Source: an uncultured Sutterella sp. (GTDB lineage Bacteria > Pseudomonadota > Gammaproteobacteria > Burkholderiales > Burkholderiaceae_F). From it: 64,000 bases of DNA. The notes under the pieces are model-generated. The model ran no database searches. It was not told where the DNA came from and saw only the letters and a list, made by a program, of their open reading frames with translations. Where the stretch lies: the NCBI GenBank assembly GCA_900543805.1, contig UQTE01000012.1, positions 16,027-80,026 on the forward strand, given 5' to 3'. Both the position numbers and the translations under genes were made by a program. Shown here one piece after another: positions 16,502 to 24,176 of this stretch. Each line of letters starts with the position of its first letter. Within the stretch, counting starts at the first letter, position 1.

Positions 16502-17647
16502 ATGCAAAAGCGTACTTTGATCAAGGTCGCCGTGGCTTCCGCCACCGCGCTTCTGTTGACGGCCTGCGGCAAGGAAGAGCCGAAGACGGCTCAGCCCGCC
16601 CCGGCGGCTTCGTCCGCCCCCGCCGCCAAGGCGGAGGCTTCGGGCCCCCTCAAGGTGGCCTTCGTTTACGTGAGCCCGGCCAACGAAGAAGGCTGGTCCT
16701 CCCAACACGACAAGGCCCGTCAGGCCGTCGAAAAGCACTTCGGGGACAAGATCAAGGTCACCTGGCTCGAAAACATTCCCGAAAACGCCGACGCGGAACG
16801 CGTGATCCGCGACCTCGCCACGCAGGGCAACAAGCTCATCTTCGCGACGTCGTTCGGCTACATGAATTCGCTCATGAAGGTCGCCAAGGAATTCCCGGAC
16901 GTGATCTTCGAGCACGCCACGGGCTACAAGACCGACAAGAACGTCACGAACTACACGGCGCGCTTCTATGAAAGCCGCTACCTCGCCGGCAAGCTCGCGG
17001 GCGCCACGACGAAGACGAACATCCTCGGCTACGTCGCCGCCTTCCCGATTCCGGAAGTGCTGCGCGGCATCAACGCCTACACGCTCGGCGCCCGTTCGGT
17101 GAATCCGAACGTTGAAGTCCGCGTGGTGTGGACCTCCTCCTGGTACGATCCGGGCAAGGAAACCGACGCGACGAAGTCTCTCATCGGTCAGAAGGCCGAC
17201 GTGATCACGCATCACACGAATTCGACCGCCGTCGCCGCCACCTGCGAAGAAGCGAAGGTTCCGGTCATCTCCTACAATTCCGCCATGAAGAAGGCCGCGC
17301 CCACGATGCTCCTGGCGGGCGTCGTGCACCTCTGGGACGAGTACTACACGAAGCGCATCCAGATGGTCCTCGACGGCACCTGGAACAACACGCCGACCTG
17401 GGGCGGCGCGCCTGAGCACATGATCGCGCTCGAAGCCGTCACGCCGAACGCTCCGAAGGCCGTGGTGGACGACATCAACGCCACGATGGCGAAGATGGAA
17501 AAGCGTGAATTCCATCCGTTCACGGGCCCGATCGTCACGAACGAAGGGAAGACCGTCGTTCCGGAAGGCAAGGTCGCAACCGATCAGGAACTCCTCAACA
17601 TGAACTATTTCGTTCAGGGCGTTGCGGGCAAGGTTCCGACGAACTGA
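16502..17647 (+). CDS. BMP-family ABC transporter substrate-binding lipoprotein
   Basis: This 381-residue exported lipoprotein is the periplasmic receptor for the ABC importer encoded just upstream. A lipobox ending LLLTAC places the lipidated Cys at residue 22, followed by a Pro/Ala-rich linker to about residue 48. The basic membrane protein fold then starts at PLKVAFVYVSPANEEGW. The ATG at 16502 is preferred over a TTG at 16499 because GGAG lies 7 bp before it. BMP-family proteins bind nucleosides, purines or in some cases autoinducers; the ligand here is not known. A strong terminator follows. Confidence 0.93.
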   Translation: MQKRTLIKVAVASATALLLTACGKEEPKTAQPAPAASSAPAAKAEASGPLKVAFVYVSPANEEGWSSQHDKARQAVEKHFGDKIKVTWLENIPENADAERVIRDLATQGNKLIFATSFGYMNSLMKVAKEFPDVIFEHATGYKTDKNVTNYTARFYESRYLAGKLAGATTKTNILGYVAAFPIPEVLRGINAYTLGARSVNPNVEVRVVWTSSWYDPGKETDATKSLIGQKADVITHHTNSTAVAATCEEAKVPVISYNSAMKKAAPTMLLAGVVHLWDEYYTKRIQMVLDGTWNNTPTWGGAPEHMIALEAVTPNAPKAVVDDINATMAKMEKREFHPFTGPIVTNEGKTVVPEGKVATDQELLNMNYFVQGVAGKVPTN

Positions 17648-17673
17648 TTCCGCTTGTTCGGACGTACACTCGA

Positions 17674-17708
17674 AGCCTCGACGGGTTTTGCGCCCGCCGG
17701 GGCTTTTC
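17674..17708 (+). terminator. Rho-independent terminator after the BMP gene
   Basis: AGCCTCGACGGG pairs with CCCGCCGGGGCT (one mismatch, one wobble) around TTTTGCG and is followed by TTTT. Confidence 0.75.
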
Positions 17709-17930
17709 TCATTTCCGACGTCTTGCGCGTAACCAACGGAAACACTCTGTCGGTTGTCGGTAACGCAGGGCAGAGGTCTTGCGCGGGAAGTCTTTCAGGA
17801 CGGACGACAACGCCAAGGAGGAGGAAGGGGGCCAACTTTCCCTGCGGCGGCGCCATTGCTGGCCAAGCCGTCGAAAATTTCTGCTGTAATATAGTCCTCC
17901 TTTTTCGACGCCTCTCTCCATCGAGTTCGC

Positions 17931-19757
17931 ATGCAGAATCTCCCGCTCGTCACCAGCCTTGTCGGCGCCTTCGGTTTGGCGCTCGTCTTCGGGTATTTGG
18001 CCGAACGCTACTTCAGGATGCCGGCCCTGGTCGGCTATCTGCTTTCGGGCGTTTTCGTGCAGTTCTTCCCGTGGCTCCCGCCGGTGGACCGGTCGGTGAC
18101 GGAACAGCTCGCCGAAGTGGGCGTGATGCTCCTGATGGTGGGCGTGGGCCTGCACTTCTCGGTGCGCGATCTTCTGGCCGTAAAGGGCGTGGCTCTCCCG
18201 GGAGCACTTTTGCAGATGCTCCTCATCATCCTGTTGGGTGCGCTTTTTGCCTGGGGCTTTTGGGACTGGGGCGCGGGAAGCGCGACGCTTTTCGGTCTGA
18301 CCCTCTCCTGCGCGTCGACCGTGGTGGTGACGAAGGCCCTCGAGATGGCCAAGCTCACGAACGCGCCCGAAGGCCGCGTCGCGATGGGCTGGCTCATCGT
18401 GCAGGACCTCGTGACGGTCATCATCCTCGTGCTCTTGCCGCCCTTTGCGTCCGTCATGCTCTCGAGCGGTCCCGTCGACGGCCGCGCGATCGTGGGGAAC
18501 GTTCTCTCGACCCTCGCGGGCGTGGCGCTCTTCGCCTTCCTGATGCTGGGCGGCGGACGCCGCCTCATCCCCTTCATTCTGAAGCGCGTCGCCATGACGG
18601 GTTCGCGAGAACTCTTCACGCTGGCGGTCCTCGCGCTCGCGCTCGGCATCGCGTACGCCGCGGGCGTCTTCTTCAACGTGAGCTACGCCCTGGGAGCCTT
18701 CCTCGCGGGCATGGTGATGAGAGAGAGCCGTTACGCCAAGCGCGCCGCGACGAACGCGTTGCCGCTGCAGGACGCCTTTTCGGTCCTCTTTTTCGTCTCG
18801 GTCGGGATGATGCTCGACTGGCACATCTTCATGGAGGATCCCTACGAAATCCTTCTTATCGTCGCGATCATCCTGTGCGGCACGACGAGCGTGAGCTTCG
18901 GCCTCGTGCTTCTTCTGCGCTGGCCGCTCAAGACCGCCTTCACCGTGGCCGCCTCCCTCGCGCAGATCGGTGAATTCTCCTACATTGTCGCGGGACAGGG
19001 GATTGCGCTGGGTCTTGCCGACAGCAAGGTGATGAGCCTCATCGTAGGGGCGTCGATCCTCACGATCGCGCTCAACCCCTTTGTCTTCCGCCTGATTCCG
19101 CTCCTGACGAACCGCTTCGTGGTCCGCTGGTCCTGGGCGCGGCACGCCGCTTCGCGCGCGATTCCCACGATCGGTCACGACGAAGAACCCGCGACCGCGA
19201 AGCCCCTTCGCCGCGGCGGCGAAGCGATCGTGATCGGGATGGACGAACGCGTCCCGGGCGTGGTCGAAAGCCTCATCAAGCGCAAGTTCCCGGTGGTGCT
19301 CATTTCGCCCGAGCGCGAGTCCGACTACGACGTCGATCTTTCGCGCGAGACGATCGCGTTCCTCACGGGCGATCCGACCGACCCGATGCTCCTCGTGCAG
19401 GCGCGCATCACGTCGGCCTCGGTCCTCGTCGTGACGGGCGAGTCCGTCGCGAAGAGCCGCCACATCGCAAAGCTTGCGTCGGACCTCAATCCGGGCCTTC
19501 CCGTCGTCATCCGCACCGAACACTTCGACAGCGAAGAGGCCTTCGCGGACCTTTCGAACGTCACGGTCGTCAGCGACACGATTGCGACGAGCTTCTGCCT
19601 GGCGGCCGCCGCCGCGGACGCGGCGGAAAAGCCGAAGAAACCCAAGACGGAAGGCCTCGAAGAGGACGATGACGCTAAGGAAGGCATTGCCGAAACCTTC
19701 CGCAACGCCTATCCGCGCATCGTCCGGGGCCTGCGCCGACGCGGCCGCGCCGAATAA
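17931..19757 (+). CDS. CPA2-family cation:proton antiporter with RCK domain (YbaL/Kef-like)
   Basis: This 608-residue membrane protein is expected to exchange K+ or Na+ for H+. Residues 1 to about 385 form the antiporter domain with about 12 hydrophobic segments; EVGVMLLMVGVGLHFSVRDL is typical of the family. Residues from about 425 form a TrkA-N/RCK-like nucleotide-binding domain with a loosened glycine motif (VIGMDERVPGV). The tail after residue 555 is rich in charged residues. The order of domains fits YbaL and KefB/C; no ancillary kefF/kefG-type oxidoreductase gene adjoins it directly, although mdaB, a relative of that flavoprotein family, lies two genes downstream. Confidence 0.88.
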   Translation: MQNLPLVTSLVGAFGLALVFGYLAERYFRMPALVGYLLSGVFVQFFPWLPPVDRSVTEQLAEVGVMLLMVGVGLHFSVRDLLAVKGVALPGALLQMLLIILLGALFAWGFWDWGAGSATLFGLTLSCASTVVVTKALEMAKLTNAPEGRVAMGWLIVQDLVTVIILVLLPPFASVMLSSGPVDGRAIVGNVLSTLAGVALFAFLMLGGGRRLIPFILKRVAMTGSRELFTLAVLALALGIAYAAGVFFNVSYALGAFLAGMVMRESRYAKRAATNALPLQDAFSVLFFVSVGMMLDWHIFMEDPYEILLIVAIILCGTTSVSFGLVLLLRWPLKTAFTVAASLAQIGEFSYIVAGQGIALGLADSKVMSLIVGASILTIALNPFVFRLIPLLTNRFVVRWSWARHAASRAIPTIGHDEEPATAKPLRRGGEAIVIGMDERVPGVVESLIKRKFPVVLISPERESDYDVDLSRETIAFLTGDPTDPMLLVQARITSASVLVVTGESVAKSRHIAKLASDLNPGLPVVIRTEHFDSEEAFADLSNVTVVSDTIATSFCLAAAAADAAEKPKKPKTEGLEEDDDAKEGIAETFRNAYPRIVRGLRRRGRAE

Positions 19758-19775
19758 CTTTCCCGAACCTTGATC

Positions 19776-21095
19776 GTGACGACCGAAACGCTTCTATGGG
19801 TCCTGACGGGCCTCGCCGCCCTTGCCGTCCTGTTGCTCGCCATTCTCCTTGTGCGGAGCTTTTCCGTGGGGCGCTATGCCGAAATTGCGGCCGACCAGGT
19901 CTCGGACGCCGTGCTCGCGCGCGAAGAGCGGCTGCGGGAAACCGTGCGCGCCCTGGAGCAGCGTCAGGTGGCGACCCTCACGCAGTATTTTCACCACATG
20001 GGAGAAGCCCAGAAGTCCGGGCTCGTCGCGGTGAACGGCATGACCGACGCCGTGCGAGCGACGCTCGCGCAGCTCGAGGCCCGTTTTCGGGAGTTGAGCG
20101 ACCTGCAGGGCGCGCAGAGCCGGCAGATGGAGGGACGTCTTTCGGAAGCGCTCGAAAAAATCACGCTCGGCAACGAGGCAAAGCTCGAGAAGATCCGCGA
20201 GACGGTGGCGGAAAAACTCGACAGAACGCTCTCGGAACGTTTGACGGAGAGCTTTCGCACGGTCGACGACAAACTCGGCCTCGTACAGAAGGGACTGGGC
20301 GAAATGCGGCAGATGGCGCAGAGCGTCCGGGACCTTCAGGGGGTGCTCACGAACGTGAAGACCCGAGGAAATTTCGGGGAAGTGCAGCTCGCGCGTCTTC
20401 TCTCGGACCTCCTCGCGCCCGAGCAGTTTGCCTCCCAAGTGCGGCTTGATCCCGCCTCGCGCGAGGCGGTGGACTTCGCCGTGAAGCTCCCCGGGCGCGT
20501 CGAAGGCGAACCCTGCTGGCTTCCGATCGACGCGAAATTCCCGATGGAGGACTTCGAGCGGCTCCTCGCCGCCCGAGAAGCGTCCGACCGCGCGGCCGAA
20601 GACGCCGCCCAGAGAGCCCTTGCCAAGGCCGTCTTCGCGCAGGCGAAGTCGATTCGCGAGAAGTACGTGCGCCCGCCCGTGACGACGGAATTCGCCGTCC
20701 TCTTTTTGCCGTCCGAGTCGCTCTACGCGGAAGTGCTCCGCACCGACGGGATGTTCGAGCGCCTGCAGAAGGACTACCGCATCACGCCCGCGGGACCGAC
20801 GGTGCTCGCGGCGCTCCTCAACAGTCTGCAGATGGGGTTCGTCACGCTCGCGATCGAGGCGCGTTCCGCCGAAATCTGGCGGCTCCTCGGGGACGTCAAG
20901 GCGGAATTCGGACTCTTTTGCGAGCAGTTCGAGCACGTTTCGAAGAAATTCGACGAGGCGCAGGCGAGTCTCAAGAAGATGCGCACCCGTCAGAACGTGA
21001 TGGCCCGTAAAATGACGGAAATCGATCGGCCCGAGGACGATGCCTCGGGATGGATCGGAGTTTCACAGGAAAAGACGGGAGAAGAAAAATCATGA
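19776..21095 (+). CDS. rmuC: DNA recombination protein RmuC
   Basis: This roughly 440-residue protein has one N-terminal membrane anchor (residues 5-30), a long coiled coil (about 45-190) and the RmuC nuclease-like domain. The last is visible at TRGNFGEVQLARLLSDLL and PIDAKFPMEDFERLL. RmuC limits inversions at short inverted repeats in E. coli. The start is uncertain: GTG at 19776 or TTG at 19770, neither with a clear ribosome binding site. It lies 12-18 bp after the antiporter gene, and its stop overlaps mdaB in ATGA, so it is probably cotranscribed with both. Confidence 0.92.
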   Translation: MTTETLLWVLTGLAALAVLLLAILLVRSFSVGRYAEIAADQVSDAVLAREERLRETVRALEQRQVATLTQYFHHMGEAQKSGLVAVNGMTDAVRATLAQLEARFRELSDLQGAQSRQMEGRLSEALEKITLGNEAKLEKIRETVAEKLDRTLSERLTESFRTVDDKLGLVQKGLGEMRQMAQSVRDLQGVLTNVKTRGNFGEVQLARLLSDLLAPEQFASQVRLDPASREAVDFAVKLPGRVEGEPCWLPIDAKFPMEDFERLLAAREASDRAAEDAAQRALAKAVFAQAKSIREKYVRPPVTTEFAVLFLPSESLYAEVLRTDGMFERLQKDYRITPAGPTVLAALLNSLQMGFVTLAIEARSAEIWRLLGDVKAEFGLFCEQFEHVSKKFDEAQASLKKMRTRQNVMARKMTEIDRPEDDASGWIGVSQEKTGEEKS

Positions 21096-21664
21096 AGTTT
21101 CTGATTCTCGACGCCGGCTGTGCTTTTCACGGCCAAGGGGGCGAGCTCAATCATCTCTTCACGAAGGTCGCCAAGGAAACGCTCGAGGCCTTCGGACACG
21201 AAGTGGCCGTGACGGAAGTGGGCGGCGACTGGAAGGTTGAAGATGAGCACGAAAAGATCCGCGCCGCGGACGTGCTCGTCATTCAGACGCCGGGTTGGTG
21301 GATGAGCCCGCCCTGGCAGTTGAAGCGCTACGAGGACGAGGTCTTTACGACCGGCGGCTTTACGCGCGGGGACGGGCGTACGCGCACGGAGCCGACGAAG
21401 AACTACGGTACGGGCGGTCTTCTTACGGAGAAGCGCTATCTGCTCTCTTCGACCTGGAACGCGCCGAAGGAAGCCTTTGACGAACCGGGCGACTTTTTCG
21501 AAGGGCGCGGTATCGACGGCGTCTTCCTGCCCCTGCACAAAACCCTGCAGTTCCTCGGCATGCATCCGCTCGAATCCTTCATGGCCAACGACGTTCTGAA
21601 GAACCCGCGGATCGAAGCCGACATCGAGCGCTGGAAGGCTCACCTCACGGCGCTTTTCGGCTGA
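21092..21664 (+). CDS. mdaB: NAD(P)H quinone oxidoreductase MdaB
   Basis: This 190-residue cytoplasmic flavodoxin-like flavoprotein reduces quinones by two electrons with NADPH. The FAD-binding motif QTPGWWMSPPWQLKRY is visible, as are the N-terminal LILDAGCAFHGQGGELN and the KNYGTGGLL stretch. The ATG at 21092 overlaps the rmuC stop; an in-frame upstream codon at 21050 would extend into rmuC without homology. The length and motifs agree with MdaB. A role in defence against redox-cycling compounds is known for the family. Confidence 0.92.
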   Translation: MKFLILDAGCAFHGQGGELNHLFTKVAKETLEAFGHEVAVTEVGGDWKVEDEHEKIRAADVLVIQTPGWWMSPPWQLKRYEDEVFTTGGFTRGDGRTRTEPTKNYGTGGLLTEKRYLLSSTWNAPKEAFDEPGDFFEGRGIDGVFLPLHKTLQFLGMHPLESFMANDVLKNPRIEADIERWKAHLTALFG

Positions 21665-21702
21665 TCCCATTTCATTCACACCAACCAATAGGAAAACCGG
21701 AC

Positions 21703-21873
21703 ATGCGCAAATTGATCATCGTGGCGGCCGCGGCCGCCGGCATTCTTCTCGCAGGCTGCCAGACCATGGAAGGCCTCGGTCAGGACCTCAAGAAGGGGGC
21801 GGACCACGTGAGCACGGCGATCGGCAAGGCGGGCGACAAGCTCTCCGAAACCGCCCGGGAAGCGCAGGAGTAA
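21703..21873 (+). CDS. Entericidin-like small lipoprotein
   Basis: A 56-residue lipoprotein with a signal peptide and lipobox ILLAGC (Cys19), followed by TMEGLGQDLKKGADHVSTA, the entericidin A/B pattern. Family members are small outer-membrane lipoproteins; EcnA and EcnB act as antidote and toxin in E. coli, but single copies like this one are widespread and mostly uncharacterised. AGGAAAACC lies before the ATG. It is followed within four bases by a second tiny frame. Confidence 0.85.
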   Translation: MRKLIIVAAAAAGILLAGCQTMEGLGQDLKKGADHVSTAIGKAGDKLSETAREAQE

Positions 21874-21876
21874 GCG

Positions 21877-21981
21877 ATGCGCCGATTCATGCAGATCGGG
21901 ATCGCTCTCGTCTTCGCGGCCTTCCTCCTCTGGGTGGGCGTCACGGTCTGGGGGCTTCTCCACCGTTCGGGCGTTCTCTGA
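21877..21981 (+). CDS. Putative 34-residue single-pass membrane peptide
   Basis: The frame begins at an ATG three bases after the entericidin-like stop and encodes MRRFMQIGIALVFAAFLLW followed by a short hydrophobic end. It has two Arg before one membrane segment, the layout of a real small membrane protein. It overlaps the end of the convergent PIN gene by 41 bases, which lowers confidence. No family is recognised. Confidence 0.45.
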   Translation: MRRFMQIGIALVFAAFLLWVGVTVWGLLHRSGVL

Positions 21982-22477
21982 GAAGGAGAGCGAAGTCCGC
22001 CGGGCGAATCGGTTCGACGCCGAAGCGCCGAAGCTTCTTTCCCGCCTTGAAGAGAAGCTTGTCCTTCGTCGCGAGCCACGAGGCGCCCGCCGCCCTGGCG
22101 AGCACGAGAAACTTCTGATCCAAGGGATCGCGGCAACGAACCGTAAGGGTCTTCGCAGAGGCGGACACCGCCTCTGCGGGGACCCTTTGCGCATTCCGGC
22201 TCCAGGCTTCGAGCAAAGTAAAGACGGCCTCCTCGTCGCCCGCGAGGAATTTGGGGCGTCCCAACACTTCCGCCGCCTCCTTGAGCGCTTCGTCGTCGAA
22301 GACCGCCGCGACGGTCCCCGTTTCCAACGCCCGACGAAGCGGTTCCGCCGAAGCGTCGTGCCAGAAGAGAAGGTCGAGGAGCACGTTCGTGTCGATGACG
22401 ATGCGCGGACGGTCGGTATTCTCAGGGGCGCCGGGCAGGCGGACGAGGCGTTCGGTGAGCGTGTCGGAAAGAGGCAT
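21941..22477 (-). CDS. PIN-domain protein (putative toxin component family)
   Basis: This 178-residue protein is of the PIN nuclease superfamily, the group often annotated as a putative toxin component. Acidic residues of the Mg2+ site are visible in VIDTNVLLDLLF near residue 28, in DEALKEAAEVL, and in CRDPLDQKFL near residue 115. PIN domains cleave single-stranded RNA. No antitoxin-like gene lies next to it, so a VapBC-type pair is not supported here. It sits alone on the minus strand, convergent with the entericidin region and divergent from the nitroreductase. Confidence 0.82.
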   Translation of the reverse strand: MPLSDTLTERLVRLPGAPENTDRPRIVIDTNVLLDLLFWHDASAEPLRRALETGTVAAVFDDEALKEAAEVLGRPKFLAGDEEAVFTLLEAWSRNAQRVPAEAVSASAKTLTVRCRDPLDQKFLVLARAAGASWLATKDKLLFKAGKKLRRFGVEPIRPADFALLLRERPNGGEAPRP

Positions 22478-22568
22478 CGGATTGCAACAGGGAGTGGGAA
22501 AAGCGCGAGTGTAGCGTACGGCGCCGCTAAAATGAATTCAATCTGTTTTCTTGAGGAGAAGCATCATC

Positions 22569-23228
22569 ATGAACCGTGAAGACGTCCTCCAACTCCTTCG
22601 CACGCGCTATACGACGAAACACTACGACGCGAGCCGTCCGGTCTCGGACGAAGACCTCGCGGTGCTTCTCGAAGCGCTTCGCCTCTCGCCCACCTCGGTG
22701 AACGGTCAGTACACGAAGTTCTTCGTCGCGAAGACTCCGGAAGCCCGCGCGCGCCTCATGCCCGCCGTCATGGACTTCAATCAGGAGCGCGTGAAGAACG
22801 CTTCGCACCTCATCGTCTTCGCCGTCCCGAAGACCCCGACCGAGGAGCATCTCCGTGCGGTTCTCGAGCAAGAAACGGCCGACGGACGCTTCCCCGCCGA
22901 CATGCCCGAAGCGGTGCGCGACGCGGGTCGCCGCCGCTTCACCGACCGCAACAACGGCACGCCCGAGGCGTTTCGCGCGTGGACGACGGCGCAGGCCTAC
23001 ATCGCGCTCGGTTTTCTCCTCTACACGGCCGCGCTGATCGGCGTCGACACGACGGCGATCGAAGGGGCGGAATTCGACGAGGCCGACCGCATTCTCGGCT
23101 TTGACGAGATGAACCTGCGCACTGTGATGATGGTCGCCCTGGGTCACCGCGATCCGAACGACTCGAACGCCCGCCGTCCGAAGAGCCGTCTGCCGATGTC
23201 GGCGGTCGTCGAAGAAATCACGGGCTGA
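22569..23228 (+). CDS. Nitroreductase-family oxidoreductase (NfsB-like)
   Basis: This 219-residue FMN enzyme has the nitroreductase fold. The N-terminal LLRTRYTTKHYDASRPVSDE and LEALRLSPTSVNGQ match the NfsB/NAD(P)H-dependent group, and ALGHRDPND near the C-terminus is also typical. Such enzymes reduce nitroaromatics, quinones or flavins with NAD(P)H; the physiological substrate is unknown. The ATG at 22569 follows GAGGAGAAG at a good distance; six upstream in-frame codons are therefore excluded. A TAAAAT box at about 22528 could be its -10. Confidence 0.9.
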   Translation: MNREDVLQLLRTRYTTKHYDASRPVSDEDLAVLLEALRLSPTSVNGQYTKFFVAKTPEARARLMPAVMDFNQERVKNASHLIVFAVPKTPTEEHLRAVLEQETADGRFPADMPEAVRDAGRRRFTDRNNGTPEAFRAWTTAQAYIALGFLLYTAALIGVDTTAIEGAEFDEADRILGFDEMNLRTVMMVALGHRDPNDSNARRPKSRLPMSAVVEEITG

Positions 23229-23315
23229 CATCCACCTTCGGCATCCAGACTTTTGTCGCGTGCGGGACGGTTTGCTAGACTCTCCCGCACGCTGAATTTT
23301 CTATTTTTCCCACCC

Positions 23316-24176
23316 ATGATCCGTCCGATTTTCCCGCTTCTTGCGATTTGTCTTCTCGCGCCCGCGCTTTCGCAGGCCTCTGAAAAGGATCCTCTTGAAA
23401 TCGCCTACGAGAAGGCGCAGACCGTTTTGGAAGACCGAAGCTTCTACGAAAAGTGGAAGGACGCGAAGACCTTCCGCGACGCCAAGGAAGCGGACGCCGT
23501 CTCGGAGGCCGCCCGCGCGCAGCTGCGCGAACTCGAGCGCGCCATGAAGGATGTGGAGGCCTACTGCGGCGAACGCTTCTTCGTGAACAGCTGCGTCAAG
23601 GAGGGACGCGACAAGTCGAACGACCGGCGCCGCGAAATCAATCAGATCGTCATCAAGGTGAACGACTACCGTCACGCGCTCAACGTCGAGCGCCTGAAGG
23701 AGCGCCGCATCGCGCGTCCGGCTTCAAAGCCCATGGACATCGAGCCCGCGACCGTGAAGGAGCCTTCAAAGCCCGTGAATGTCGCGCCCAAGACGCCGCG
23801 CGCCCCTTCGGAGCCCGTGGCGTTCGACCGCAAGGAGCGCTCGCCCTCGGAACCGATGAGTCTGGGCGAGCGCCGCCGCGAAGCCTCCGAACCCGTGACG
23901 CTTTCGAACGACCGCGCCGCCGAAGTCGAGGCGCGCCGCGCCGAAGCGCTCGCGCGCCAGGCTCAGGAAGAAGCGAATCTCGCCGCTTATGAAGAAAAGC
24001 AGGCCCGCGCCAAGGCCCGTCAGGAAAAGGCCGAGGCGATGGCCGAGAAGCGTCGTGCAAAGCGTCTCGAGCGCAGCCGCGAACTCAACGAGACGATCGA
24101 AGAGCGCCGGGCCGCGCAGGAGCGCCTTGAAGAGCGCCGCCGCAACAAGGATTCGGGGCTTGAGGGATATTTCTGA
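23316..24176 (+). CDS. Exported coiled-coil protein rich in Arg, Glu and Ala, unknown function
   Basis: This 286-residue protein has an N-terminal signal peptide ending near LSQASEKD. A two-cysteine segment at about residues 86-95 (AYCGERFFVNSCVK) could form a disulfide. A middle part repeats SKPxxxxPxT-like segments (PASKPM, PSKPVNV, PSEPVAF, PSEPMSL, ASEPVTL), and a long charged helix ends in GLEGYF. I do not recognise the family; this arrangement is common in uncharacterised exported proteins of Burkholderiales. The start is set at the ATG before the signal peptide. Its stop overlaps the helicase start in TGATG, so the two genes are translationally coupled. Confidence 0.8.
   Translation: MIRPIFPLLAICLLAPALSQASEKDPLEIAYEKAQTVLEDRSFYEKWKDAKTFRDAKEADAVSEAARAQLRELERAMKDVEAYCGERFFVNSCVKEGRDKSNDRRREINQIVIKVNDYRHALNVERLKERRIARPASKPMDIEPATVKEPSKPVNVAPKTPRAPSEPVAFDRKERSPSEPMSLGERRREASEPVTLSNDRAAEVEARRAEALARQAQEEANLAAYEEKQARAKARQEKAEAMAEKRRAKRLERSRELNETIEERRAAQERLEERRRNKDSGLEGYF

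Noticed and set aside
17709..17770. Possible solitary copy of the 2204-2866 repeat (CAACGGA...TTGTCGGTAAC)
   Set aside because: Only short blocks agree, with gaps between; this is not enough to tell from chance in the absence of an alignment score.
21941..22477. A VapBC toxin-antitoxin pair
   Set aside because: The PIN protein has no adjacent antitoxin-like gene; the neighbours are an entericidin-like lipoprotein and a nitroreductase.
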